DNA of 64,000 bases from Caulobacter sp048541825 (GTDB lineage Bacteria; Pseudomonadota; Alphaproteobacteria; Caulobacterales; Caulobacteraceae), in assembly GCF_048541825.1 (NCBI RefSeq), contig NZ_CP183332.1:1-64000 (forward strand), read 5' to 3'. Positions 51,988-60,441 of this stretch are shown in pieces. The notes under the pieces are model-generated. The model had not been told where the DNA came from and did no database searches. It worked only from the letters and a program-made list of their open reading frames with translations. Numbering within the stretch: position 1 is the stretch's first letter; each line of letters begins with the position of its first letter. A program made the position numbers and the translations under genes.

Positions 51988-52260
51988 ATGCATATCTCAA
52001 TGGTTGTATTTTCGACAATCTTGGCGCTGGGGCAGATGACCGGCCGCGGCACTTATGAATCTACGGGTGTAGGCTACGGCCCCAGTCGAGCCGAGGCGCT
52101 TCTTGATGCTGAAGAGGTAGCCCAGAAAGACGAAGATCGGCCAGAAGGGTACATCAGCCTGGGGGATCCTGATGAGAAAGGTTGTCTCAGGACCGACGAA
52201 ACCAGCAAGGAAAGACGTTGGGTGTGCACCGTAACCGTCACATACATGTTTGACCAATAG
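51988..52260 (+). CDS. Small hypothetical protein in AT-richer patch
   Basis: The 90-residue frame starts M-H-I-S-M-V-V-F-S-T-I-L-A-L-G, a weak signal-peptide-like start. It continues with an acidic middle (L-L-D-A-E-E-V-A-Q-K-D-E-D-R) and C-L-R-T-D-E-T ... W-V-C-T-V-T-V-T-Y, where the two cysteines could form a disulfide. The sequence from about 51890 to 52260 is visibly richer in A/T than its surroundings, and the ribosome binding site is weak. It may be a transferred gene or a 5'-truncated one. I recognise no family. Confidence 0.45.
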   Translation: MHISMVVFSTILALGQMTGRGTYESTGVGYGPSRAEALLDAEEVAQKDEDRPEGYISLGDPDEKGCLRTDETSKERRWVCTVTVTYMFDQ

Positions 52261-52505
52261 CCGTGTCGCGTTGGCGCTTGGCGCCTTACTCGGACCGCGA
52301 TGAGCGGTTGGGGGAAGGCTTGGGTTCTTTTCGGTTTGGTTCGCCGCGATCCATGACGGGCCGAAGGCCATGACCTATCCGATGCGCCGGCTTGATGCGG
52401 ACTACCCGCAGACCTGAGACAAGCGTAAGGCTGGTTCCACGCCGATAGGACGGCTCGGCCCGCTGGACCTCCCGGCAGGCGCGCCCGTCCTGGCAGGAGC
52501 CTCCC

Positions 52506-52616
52506 ATGGCCAAGGGTCAGAAGAAGTCCAACAAGGAAGTCCGCAAACCGAAGGCCGACAAGAAGGCCGCCCCGGCCTCGGTCTCGCCGTTCATCGTCAC
52601 GTCTGCCAAGAAGTAG
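52506..52616 (+). CDS. Small lysine-rich conserved protein
   Basis: The 36-residue protein M-A-K-G-Q-K-K-S-N-K-E-V-R-K-P-K-A-D-K-K is strongly basic, with a short hydrophobic tail (V-S-P-F-I-V-T-S). AGGAG eight bases before the ATG is a good ribosome binding site, and a hairpin terminator follows. Similar tiny proteins beginning M-A-K-G-Q are widespread in proteobacteria. Their role is unknown; nucleic acid or ribosome binding is plausible from the charge. It is too short for most gene callers. Confidence 0.65.
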   Translation: MAKGQKKSNKEVRKPKADKKAAPASVSPFIVTSAKK

Positions 52617-52630
52617 GCCACGAAACCAAA

Positions 52631-52659
52631 CCGCCCACCCCGCATGGCGGGATGGGCGG
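52631..52659. terminator. Bidirectional hairpin terminator
   Basis: CCGCCCACCCCGC (52631-52643) pairs with GCGGGATGGGCGG (52647-52659) with one mismatch. It lies between the small basic protein and the convergent trxA. The minus side continues with a TTTGGTTT tract. Confidence 0.75.
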
Positions 52660-52686
52660 CTGGATCTCAGTCTGGGCCGGGAAGAC

Positions 52687-53022
52687 TCAGGCGGGCTGTT
52701 GAACGCCGGCTTCGGTCAGCCATTCCAGGATCTTCTGCTTGGGCATGGCGCCGACCTTCATCGAGGTCATCTGGCCGCCACGGAACAGCATCATGGTCGG
52801 AATGCCGCGCACGCCGTAGCGCGACGGGGTCGTCGGGCTGTCCTCGATATTGACCTTGGCCACGATCACGTGGTCGGCGAGTTCCTCGGAGATCTGCTCC
52901 AGGGCCGGGGCGATCTGCTTGCAGGGACCACACCATTCCGCCCAGAAATCGACAAGTACGGGGCCTTCGGCCTGCAGCACGTCGCGTTCGAAGGTTTCGT
53001 CGGTCACCGTCACCGTGCTCAT
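52687..53022 (-). CDS. trxA: Thioredoxin
   Basis: The 111-residue protein has the active site W-A-E-W-C-G-P-C-K (Cys31, Cys34), the cis-proline loop R-G-I-P-T-M and the usual F-R-G-G strand. It reduces disulfides in cytoplasmic proteins such as ribonucleotide reductase and PAPS reductase. It follows addA on the minus strand, but a terminator-like hairpin lies between them. Confidence 0.95.
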   Translation of the reverse strand: MSTVTVTDETFERDVLQAEGPVLVDFWAEWCGPCKQIAPALEQISEELADHVIVAKVNIEDSPTTPSRYGVRGIPTMMLFRGGQMTSMKVGAMPKQKILEWLTEAGVQQPA

Positions 53023-53065
53023 GGGGTCGCTCCATCAGGGCGCCGCTCTGAACGGCGCGAAACAA

Positions 53066-53093
53066 GAAAAGCCCGCGAGTCGTCGCGAGCGCT
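53066..53093 (-). terminator. Hairpin terminator after addA
   Basis: On the minus strand GCTCGCGAC and GTCGCGGGC-like arms (with one mismatch, around 53071-53090) are followed by TTTTC. It separates the addBA operon from trxA. Confidence 0.65.
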
Positions 53094-53133
53094 TGAAGAA
53101 GATGTAGGCGCCGCAGACGTTTCCGGCAACGGC

Positions 53134-56100
53134 CTAGCCGATACGTCGCAGGGCGTCGGACATCACCTTTTCTGGAACCGGCATCAGTTTGGGGCCATCC
53201 GTCCACACCAGGGCCGCCTCGACGGGCCGGTCTGGGAACACCTCGCGCAGCACCGCCACATAGACCGCCATCTGGGCCAGATAGGCCGGGTCGGCATCCT
53301 CGATGCTGGCCGGGGCGGGGCGGTTGGTCTTGTAGTCGACGACAAGCACGCGCTTGGGGGTCACCACCAGTCGGTCAACCCGGCCCGAGATCGCCAGGCC
53401 TTTTGGCAGCAGCGGGCTGGTCCCCGCCAGCGCCACCTCGGCCCGCGACCCGGGGCCAAACACGGCGGCGAAGCGGTCGTCCTCCAGCACCCCGAAGGCG
53501 GCGGTGGCCATTTCCAGCCTCTGATCGTCGGATAGATCGCGTTCGGCGGTCAGCAGCCGCTGTCCCGCCGCGCGCCGTTCGACCGGCGCCACGTCGGGCA
53601 GGATCTGCAGCAGCCGGTGGATGATCTCGCCGCGCCGGTAGCGGCCCAGGCCCTCGACCTTGGCCAGCGGCGAGGGGGCCGGGGCGCGGCTGTCGGCCTC
53701 GTCCTCGATCCGCGACGGCGCGGCGTAGCGGGCGGTGGCCGGTTCCGGCTTGGCCGGCCCGACGGCCCAGGCGGGCAGGGGCGCGGAGGTCGCCAGGGCC
53801 TCGGCCTCGCGCGGCAAGGTCTTCGGATCGGGTCCATAACGCAGGATCGGAGCGTCGGGGTCGCCGATCTCGCGGACCTCCGGCGCGATGTCGGCATGGG
53901 CGAAGGCCGCCTTCGCCGCCGCATACCAGCCCCCGACATTCTCGTCCTTGGTCCGGGCGTCGATGCGGCCGCACAGCACCAGGCGATCTCGGGCCCGGGT
54001 CAGGGCCACGTAGTAGAGCCGCAGGGCCTCCTCGGCTTCCTTCTTGTCGCGCAGCTCGCGGGCCCTGGTCGAGGCGGCGCAGTCGGCGCTCTTGCCGGTC
54101 GACCACAGGACGCCGCCCTCTTCCGTCGCCAGCAGCGGAGAGCCGCCCGCGCCGCGCTTCACCGTGGTCTCGGGCAGGAAGACGATCGGCGCCTCCAGAC
54201 CCTTGGAGCCGTGAGCGGTCATCACCCGCACCTCGCGGCGGGCCCCTTCCATCTCGCGCTTAACGATGATGTCCAGGGCCGCGAAGTCGGCGACCAGGGC
54301 TTCCAGGTCGCGGATATTGCGCTGCTCGGCGGCCATCACCTGGGCCAGGAACTCGTCCAGCGCTTCGTCGGCCTCGCCGCCCAGGCGGGTCAGCACCTTG
54401 GCGCGGTTGGACAGGCCGGCGGCGTCGACCTTGCCCAGCAGGGTGGCGAAGAACTCGAACGGCTGGCGCTTGCGGCCCTCGACCAGGGCCCAGGCCAGCA
54501 GGTCGCGGGCGGCGACCCAGCGCGGGTCCTCGTCGGCCCGGTTCGACAGCATCGCCCAAAGGGTCTGCGGCTTGCGGTCCTTGGCCAGGGCGTAGACGTC
54601 TTCGTCGGCCAGGCCGCAGAACGGGCTCTTGAGTAGAGCCGCCAAGGTCAGGTCGTCGTCGGGGAACAGAACGAAGCGGCCCAGGGCCAGCAGGTCGTCG
54701 AAGGCGATATGGGCCGACAGCGACAGGCGGTCTGCGCCGGCCACGGGCACATTGCGACGCTTCAGGGCCCGGATGATCTCCTCGAAGAGCACCTTCCGAC
54801 GACGCACCAGGATCAGGATGTCGCCGGCGTGGGCGGGGCGGCGGACCTTGCGATCCTTGTCGTGCACCTCGTCGCCGCGCGCCAGGATGCCGGCGATCTC
54901 GCTGGCGATGGCCTCGGCCAGACGGCGGTTGGCGCTGTGCTCGGTCTCGGCGTCGAGCGGCGCCTCCCAGGCGTCGCGCTCCTCGCCGGGCCGCTCGCGG
55001 GTCAGGGGCCACAGGTCGACACAGCCGGGGCCGTCGGTGCGGAAGGGCTGGTGGCTGACCACATCGTCTCCGGCCGGCGGCGGCACGCCCTCGCGGGTGT
55101 CCGGGTCGGAGAACAGGGCGTCGACAAAGCGCAGCACCTCGCGGGTCGAGCGGTAGGACATGGTCAAGGGCACGCCCATGCCGACCTGACCCACCGCCTC
55201 GATCTGGGCGATATAGGCTTGGGTTTCGATCAGCAGTCGCTGCGGATCGGCGCCCTGGAACGAATAGATCGACTGCTTCTCGTCGCCGACCACGAACAGG
55301 GTCCGTACGTCGCGTCCCTTGCGCCAGCCGCCCGCGCCGGCCCCGGCGAAGAAGTCGCCGGTCAGGGCTCGCAGGATCGCCCACTGGTCGGGGGCTGTGT
55401 CCTGGGCCTCGTCCAGCAGGATGTGATCGACCCCGCCGTCCAGCTTGTAGAGCACCCAGGCGGCGTCGACCTTCTCGGTCAGCAACACGCGGGTGCGCTC
55501 GATCAGATCGGCGAAGTCCAGGGCGCCGCGCGACGCCTTCTCGTTGGCGTGGGCCAGGATGTAGAGCGAGGCCAGCCGCAGGGCCCCGGCCGTGTCATGC
55601 GCCACCTGGGCGGCGCGGACCTGCTGGCGAACGAACGACAGCCGGTCGGCCTCCACCAGCAGCGCCTCGCGCAGATCCTCCTGCGTCTTGAAGGTCGTGG
55701 TCGTCTGCAGGTGCTTGCGGGGCTCTTCCTTGTCGGTGAATAGCGCCGACAGGGCGTCGCCGAAGGCTTGGGTGGCCAGGGTCACACGCATTCGGGCGGC
55801 GTGTTCGGTGTCGCGGATCTTGCCGCTGGACTCCAGGAGGCTGGCGCAGGCTTCCCACAGGTCGGGATCCAGCTCGTCCATCGCCTCGGCGGCGACGGTT
55901 TCGGGATCGGTGGGCTCGTCGAAGCCGCAGACCCGCCAGACATCGTCGATCGCGCCAGAGAGCCCGCCATGCCGACTCAGGTACTCGGCGATCGCGCCGC
56001 GCCGGATCTCGAAGGTTCCGAACATCGACTCGAAGGCCGCGAAGTCCAGCGCCACCGAGAACCGGGCATAGGCCTCGGCATAGGCGTCGTCGTGCGTGTC

Positions 56101-56595
56101 GACATAGGTCGCCACGGTGCGTCGCGCGGCGCGGGCCACGGCGGCGCCGGCCGAGTCGTCCATCACCACAAACCCGGGCGAGACCCCGGCCTCCAGCGGA
56201 AACCGCCGCAGCAGCTTTTCGCAGAAGGCGTGGATGGTCTGGATCTTCAGGCCGCCGGGGGTTTCCAGGGCGCGGGCGAACAGGGCGCGGGCCTTGGACA
56301 GCGCGCCGGCGTCAAACGTCGCCTCCGGCTCGCCGACCAGTTTGGACAGCTCGGTGCGCAGGGCAGCGTCGGCGGTCACCGACCAACCGCCCAGGCGTTC
56401 GAACAACCGTCGCTGCATCTCGGCGGCGGCGGCCTTGGTGTAGGTCACGCACAGGATCGCCTCGGGCGTGGAGCCGGCCAACAGCAGCCGCGCCACCCGG
56501 TCGATCAGGGTCTTGGTCTTGCCCGAGCCGGCATTGGCGGTGACGAAGGCGCTGATCGCGGGGTCGGCGGCGACGCGCTGGGGGTCGTGCATCAT
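53134..56595 (-). CDS. addA: Double-strand break repair helicase-nuclease AddA
   Basis: The 1153-residue protein has a UvrD-type helicase domain: Walker A near residue 20 (A-N-A-G-S-G-K-T-K-T-L), C-V-T-Y-T-K-A-A-A-A-E-M, L-L-D-E-A-Q-D-T-A-P-D-Q-W and M-T-A-H-G-S-K-G-L-E. A C-terminal RecB-type nuclease motif follows (V-V-D-Y-K-T-N-R-P). With AddB it resects broken DNA ends for RecA loading. It begins ATG-ATG, and its ribosome binding site GGGGGAGGA is part of a family A repeat that can fold into a hairpin, which might limit translation. It is the last gene of the long minus-strand operon. Confidence 0.95.
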   Translation of the reverse strand: MMHDPQRVAADPAISAFVTANAGSGKTKTLIDRVARLLLAGSTPEAILCVTYTKAAAAEMQRRLFERLGGWSVTADAALRTELSKLVGEPEATFDAGALSKARALFARALETPGGLKIQTIHAFCEKLLRRFPLEAGVSPGFVVMDDSAGAAVARAARRTVATYVDTHDDAYAEAYARFSVALDFAAFESMFGTFEIRRGAIAEYLSRHGGLSGAIDDVWRVCGFDEPTDPETVAAEAMDELDPDLWEACASLLESSGKIRDTEHAARMRVTLATQAFGDALSALFTDKEEPRKHLQTTTTFKTQEDLREALLVEADRLSFVRQQVRAAQVAHDTAGALRLASLYILAHANEKASRGALDFADLIERTRVLLTEKVDAAWVLYKLDGGVDHILLDEAQDTAPDQWAILRALTGDFFAGAGAGGWRKGRDVRTLFVVGDEKQSIYSFQGADPQRLLIETQAYIAQIEAVGQVGMGVPLTMSYRSTREVLRFVDALFSDPDTREGVPPPAGDDVVSHQPFRTDGPGCVDLWPLTRERPGEERDAWEAPLDAETEHSANRRLAEAIASEIAGILARGDEVHDKDRKVRRPAHAGDILILVRRRKVLFEEIIRALKRRNVPVAGADRLSLSAHIAFDDLLALGRFVLFPDDDLTLAALLKSPFCGLADEDVYALAKDRKPQTLWAMLSNRADEDPRWVAARDLLAWALVEGRKRQPFEFFATLLGKVDAAGLSNRAKVLTRLGGEADEALDEFLAQVMAAEQRNIRDLEALVADFAALDIIVKREMEGARREVRVMTAHGSKGLEAPIVFLPETTVKRGAGGSPLLATEEGGVLWSTGKSADCAASTRARELRDKKEAEEALRLYYVALTRARDRLVLCGRIDARTKDENVGGWYAAAKAAFAHADIAPEVREIGDPDAPILRYGPDPKTLPREAEALATSAPLPAWAVGPAKPEPATARYAAPSRIEDEADSRAPAPSPLAKVEGLGRYRRGEIIHRLLQILPDVAPVERRAAGQRLLTAERDLSDDQRLEMATAAFGVLEDDRFAAVFGPGSRAEVALAGTSPLLPKGLAISGRVDRLVVTPKRVLVVDYKTNRPAPASIEDADPAYLAQMAVYVAVLREVFPDRPVEAALVWTDGPKLMPVPEKVMSDALRRIG

Positions 56596-56596
56596 C

Positions 56597-56712
56597 GTCC
56601 TCCCCCTGAAGGGGGAGGCGGCCGGAGGCCGGTGGGGGAAGACCGCATCGAGTCAGCAGTCACTTCCCCCTCCGTCGGCTTCGCCGACCCCTCCCCCTTC
56701 AGGGGGAGGATT
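56597..56712. repeat. Palindromic repeat, family A, copy 5, inside the addB-addA operon
   Basis: Inverted units at 56597-56645 and 56660-56712. Each has CCTCCCCCTTCAGGGGGAGG as outer hairpin, and the right unit adds GTCGGCTTCGCCGAC. It lies between the stop of addB and the start of addA, and its left arm supplies the addA ribosome binding site. Confidence 0.75.
56598..56616 (-). promoter_or_regulatory. addA ribosome binding site sequestered in a repeat hairpin
   Basis: On the minus strand the repeat arm reads GGGGGAGGAC a few bases before ATGATG. The same GGGGGAGG can pair with CCTCCCCC just upstream of it, over a short TTCA loop, so the site may be hidden in a stable hairpin. Confidence 0.6.
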
Positions 56713-56728
56713 TGCAGCGCGAAACCCC

Positions 56729-59713
56729 TCACTCCGAACCCTCCCCGTCGTCGCCGCTGGTCGACCATTCGAAAACCCGCGCCAGATGGGCGTAGTCGCC
56801 GGGATGGTCTTTCACGAACTGCGGCGCCGTGCGGGAACGATAGGGTTGGGCCGGATCGTCATAGCGGCGGATCAGGGTACGCAGGCCGTCGAGGGCCTCA
56901 ATCGCGGCCTGCTCGCTTTCGGCGGCCGTGACCCGCACCTCCTCCAGCCCCGCCGGCTTGCGGCCGGTGACGCGGACATAGGTCAGGTCGCCGGGTTTGC
57001 GGTCCGGCAGGTCCTTGAACCCGCCGTTCAGCAGGATCGCCGCCGTGAGGGTCAACTGCGGCGAGAAACCGGTCTCGACCTGTTTCTTGCTGGGCGCGGC
57101 GCCGGTCTTGTAGTCGAGGATGTGGGCCAGGCCGTCGCGGGTGGGCTCTATGCGGTCGGCCTTGGCGGTCAGGGTGAAGGCGCGGCCGTCGATGTCGAAG
57201 GTCAGTATGCCCTCGGCCTCGACGATGACGCTTTCGGCGCCGGCCCGGCGCTGGCGCTCCCAGTCGGCGACCCAGGCGGCGGCCTCCTTGGCAAGCGCCC
57301 GCTCACGGGCCAGGGCCGTTGGCGGCATGCCCGCCGAGACCAGCTCGCCCATGTAGAGCGCCTCGAAGATGGCGGCGGCATTGGCCGGCACGGGCCCTGG
57401 ATGATCCTCAGAGAACTTCTCGAACGCCGCATGGATGGCGGTGCCGCGGGCCCGGGCCTCCACCGGCTCGTCAGGACGCTCCAGCGGGTAGAGTTTCAGA
57501 ATATCGCGCGCCCAGACGGCGTAGGGGTCGCGGGTCAGGGCCTCGACGCGGGTGACGGCCATCCGGCGCGGACGGTCGGCGACCGGTGGAGTCGGGGCCG
57601 GGCGGGCATAGGGCGCATAGGTCCCCGGCGCATCGAGGGCGCGGGCCCAGTCCAGGGCGTCCTGGCGCTCCGGCAGTTTCAGACCCGCGCCCTTGGCCAG
57701 GGTCTTCAGCCGCCACAGCCAGCGGGACTCGACGGCGGGCGCTCCGCCGCGTCGCTCGCAATGGACCAGGATGACGTCCGGCGCGCTGGCGGCCTGGGCG
57801 AAGTCGTGGGCGGTCAGGCCCACCCGGCGCTCGGGCGGCGGCAGGCCCAGCTTTTCGCGCATCGGCCGCGACAGAAACGGATCGATCGGCGCGCCCTGCG
57901 GCCAGACGCCTTCCTCCAGTCCGGCCAGTACCAGCCGGTCGGCGCGCACCAGGCGGGCCTCAATGGCGCCCAGGATGCGCAGGCGCGGATGGGTGGCGCC
58001 GCCCACCCGCAGGGTCTCTTCGTTGACCAGCCGGTCGAGGATGTCGGCGAAGGCCTGGGGCTTGGCGGCGGGCAGAACGACACCGTCCTCGATCAGGGTC
58101 GAGAGCAGGCCGCCCAGGCACTCGCCGGCCTGGCCGATCCACAGGCGGTCGGGCCCGGTCAGGGCTTCCAGCGCCTCGGTCAGGGCCAGGGCGGCCTTCG
58201 ACGGCGGGGCCAGCCCATCGACATAGGGCGCGGCGGCGTGGGCGACGGCGGCGAGCAGGCGCTGGGCCAGAGCTTGCGCGGCCGGGTGTTCCGCCAGCTT
58301 TGCCAGCAGGGCCTCGGCCGAGCGCGGGGAGGGGCCACGCAGGCCCTTCAGTTCCAGCGTCGTCGAGGCTTCGAGGTCATCTTCAGACCGCACCAGCGGA
58401 TGCTTGGCCAGGGCCAGCAGGCGCACGGGGTCCAGTGGGTCAGCGACCAGACCGGCCAGATGCTGGGCCAGGATCGCGGCCGGGCTGGCGGCGAGGGGCG
58501 CGCCGGCCGAGCTGTCGGGGATCACGCCCCAGCGGACCAGACGGGCGGTGACCCGGCGGGCCAGGGTCTGGTCGGGGGTGACCAGGGCGGCGGTGCGCGT
58601 CGGGTCTTCGAGGGCCTCGCGCAGCAGCAAGGCGCAGGCGCTGGCCGCCTCCTCCTCGGTGCGGGCCGAGATCAGCGACAGGCCCTTCAGGCCCTCGGCG
58701 ACCGGGTCGAGGTCAGGGGCTTCGGCGCGCAGGCTTTCGATCTGGGCCAGCCAGTCGGCGGTGGCCTCGGCCGGACGCAGGGCCTCGTTGACGATCCGTC
58801 GACGCCAGCGGCCCCGGCTGTCGGCCTGCGGAAACCATGGGCGGACATCGCTGCGGGTGATGCCGGCCCGGTCGAGCAGACGGCGCATCGCGCCTTGGGG
58901 ATGTTGCTCGCCGACCTTGTCCCAGGCGCTTTCGGCCAGGTCTTCGTCCAGACCGGGAAGCACCACGGCGCCCAGCGGAGCGGCGGCGACCACGCGCAGC
59001 AGGTCGGCGGTGGCCGGAGCGGTGCCGGTCGAGCCGGCGGCGACCAGCACCTCGGTCGGGGGATGCTCTTCCCAGCGCTTGGCGAGAGCCCTCAGCAGCA
59101 GCACGCGACGGTCGGCCACGTCGATCAGGCCCAGGTCCCTCAGGCGCGCGGGCCAAGCGGCCAACGCCGCCTTGAGGAATCTTGCGGACACTTGCCAGTG
59201 CTGGGCCAAGTCGCCGTCGGCCAGGCCGTCCAGCTTGCCGTCGGTGTCGATCTCCTCGATCCGGCAGCTGTCCAGGAAGTCAGACAGGGCCTTGGCCATC
59301 TCGAGGGCCTGGGAGGCGCCGGGCGTGAAGGTCAGCAGGTCGGCATGATCGACCACGATCCGCGCCAGCTCGAAGCGGCGGCGGCGCGAGCTGATGGCGG
59401 GCGGCAGGTCCAGGGCCAGGTCGCCCGGCTCGAACGGCGGCTCGCCTTCGTCCAGGTCGCCCAGCGGACGGATCTGCGGCAGCAGCAGAGCCTTGCCGTC
59501 GCTGGCGGCCAGCAGGGCGTCGGCCACAGCGCGGGCCCCGCGCCGCGTCGGGGTCAGCAGCGTAGCGCGCGGCAGGGCCTCGGGACCCATGTGCGCCATC
59601 GCCGCCAGGAAGCCCCGGGCCAGATCGTCGACGAACGGACGATGGGCCGGGATCGAAAACCAGCGCGGCCCCTCGCGTCCAAAAGGATCGGCAAAAGGCC
59701 CGCTGAAGGTCAT
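56729..59713 (-). CDS. addB: Double-strand break repair protein AddB
   Basis: The 994-residue partner of AddA is the alphaproteobacterial AddB type. The N-terminal region has T-L-L-T-P-T-R-R-G-A-R-A in place of a good Walker A box. The C-terminal nuclease carries H-I-L-D-Y-K-T-G-A-A-P. Family length is about 1000. I use ATG 59713, which overlaps the murU stop (ATGA) and starts with M-T-F-S-G-P-F; the frame is open for 18 more residues upstream. Together with AddA it forms a two-nuclease complex. Confidence 0.93.
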   Translation of the reverse strand: MTFSGPFADPFGREGPRWFSIPAHRPFVDDLARGFLAAMAHMGPEALPRATLLTPTRRGARAVADALLAASDGKALLLPQIRPLGDLDEGEPPFEPGDLALDLPPAISSRRRRFELARIVVDHADLLTFTPGASQALEMAKALSDFLDSCRIEEIDTDGKLDGLADGDLAQHWQVSARFLKAALAAWPARLRDLGLIDVADRRVLLLRALAKRWEEHPPTEVLVAAGSTGTAPATADLLRVVAAAPLGAVVLPGLDEDLAESAWDKVGEQHPQGAMRRLLDRAGITRSDVRPWFPQADSRGRWRRRIVNEALRPAEATADWLAQIESLRAEAPDLDPVAEGLKGLSLISARTEEEAASACALLLREALEDPTRTAALVTPDQTLARRVTARLVRWGVIPDSSAGAPLAASPAAILAQHLAGLVADPLDPVRLLALAKHPLVRSEDDLEASTTLELKGLRGPSPRSAEALLAKLAEHPAAQALAQRLLAAVAHAAAPYVDGLAPPSKAALALTEALEALTGPDRLWIGQAGECLGGLLSTLIEDGVVLPAAKPQAFADILDRLVNEETLRVGGATHPRLRILGAIEARLVRADRLVLAGLEEGVWPQGAPIDPFLSRPMREKLGLPPPERRVGLTAHDFAQAASAPDVILVHCERRGGAPAVESRWLWRLKTLAKGAGLKLPERQDALDWARALDAPGTYAPYARPAPTPPVADRPRRMAVTRVEALTRDPYAVWARDILKLYPLERPDEPVEARARGTAIHAAFEKFSEDHPGPVPANAAAIFEALYMGELVSAGMPPTALARERALAKEAAAWVADWERQRRAGAESVIVEAEGILTFDIDGRAFTLTAKADRIEPTRDGLAHILDYKTGAAPSKKQVETGFSPQLTLTAAILLNGGFKDLPDRKPGDLTYVRVTGRKPAGLEEVRVTAAESEQAAIEALDGLRTLIRRYDDPAQPYRSRTAPQFVKDHPGDYAHLARVFEWSTSGDDGEGSE

Positions 59714-60441
59714 TTCAGTTTTGCTTCCGCCAGATCGCGCGCGCCGGGATCGCCGACGTGCATCCACAGACCTTCGGGCGAAACGCCGTGGACGCGGTGG
59801 TCAGCGGCTAGGCCCTTCCAGATCGGTAGCAGCGAGAACGGACCTTCAGGGCCGTCGGCGGTGATCGCGGGCTTGCAGATATGGACGCCGACATAGACCA
59901 GGGGCGCGGTCTCTCCGGGGTTTTTGAAGCGCACGACCCCACCCTTGGGGCCATCGTCGAGGAACACGTCGCCGCTGTCGTGGAAGCCCAGCGAGCCTGT
60001 GGTGGGGGCCAGCAGCAGGCAGACATCCATGGTGTCCGGGTCCCAGGCCGCGGCGACGGCGTCGAGGGCGGGGGCGCCGGTCTCGATCCAGACGGAGTCG
60101 ATATTGGCCACCCAGACCGGACCCTCGCCCAGCAGGGGCAGGGCGTGCTTGATGCCGCCGCCGGTCTCCAGCGCCTGGGGGCGCTCGTCGGAGATGATGA
60201 TGCGCGGGCCAAGGCCCCGGGCCTGACGCGCCATCAGATGCGCTTCCAACCGATCGGCGAAGGCGTGGACATTGACTACGGCGGTCTCGACCCCGGCCTC
60301 GACCAGCCGGTCGAGCATGTGGTCGATCAGCACCCGGCCGCCGACCTCGACCAGCGCCTTGGGCCGGTCGTCGGTCAGCGGGCGCATGCGGGTGCCCAGA
60401 CCGGCGGCCAGCACCATGGCGATCTTGGGGGCGGCGCTCAT
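59710..60441 (-). CDS. murU: N-acetylmuramate-1-phosphate uridylyltransferase (MurU-like)
   Basis: The 243-residue nucleotidyltransferase has A-M-V-L-A-A-G-L-G-T-R-M-R-P-L-T at the N-terminus, R-P-K-A-L-V-E-V-G-G and a V-A-N-I-D-S loop. It follows directly on an AmgK-like kinase, with a four-base overlap. This pair is the known recycling route that turns MurNAc into UDP-MurNAc and bypasses de novo synthesis, which is the basis of intrinsic fosfomycin resistance in pseudomonads. General sugar-phosphate nucleotidyltransferase activity is the fallback. Confidence 0.87.
   Translation of the reverse strand: MSAAPKIAMVLAAGLGTRMRPLTDDRPKALVEVGGRVLIDHMLDRLVEAGVETAVVNVHAFADRLEAHLMARQARGLGPRIIISDERPQALETGGGIKHALPLLGEGPVWVANIDSVWIETGAPALDAVAAAWDPDTMDVCLLLAPTTGSLGFHDSGDVFLDDGPKGGVVRFKNPGETAPLVYVGVHICKPAITADGPEGPFSLLPIWKGLAADHRVHGVSPEGLWMHVGDPGARDLAEAKLK

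Noticed and set aside
52286..52513. Minus-strand 75-codon frame upstream of the small basic protein
   Set aside because: Unconvincing composition with no start signal. The 245-base gap from 52261 to 52505 seems to hold only the leader of the small gene.
56468..59896. 1142-codon plus-strand frame opposite addB
   Set aside because: Antisense shadow of addB; it runs through the intergenic repeat and both gene ends and has no domain.
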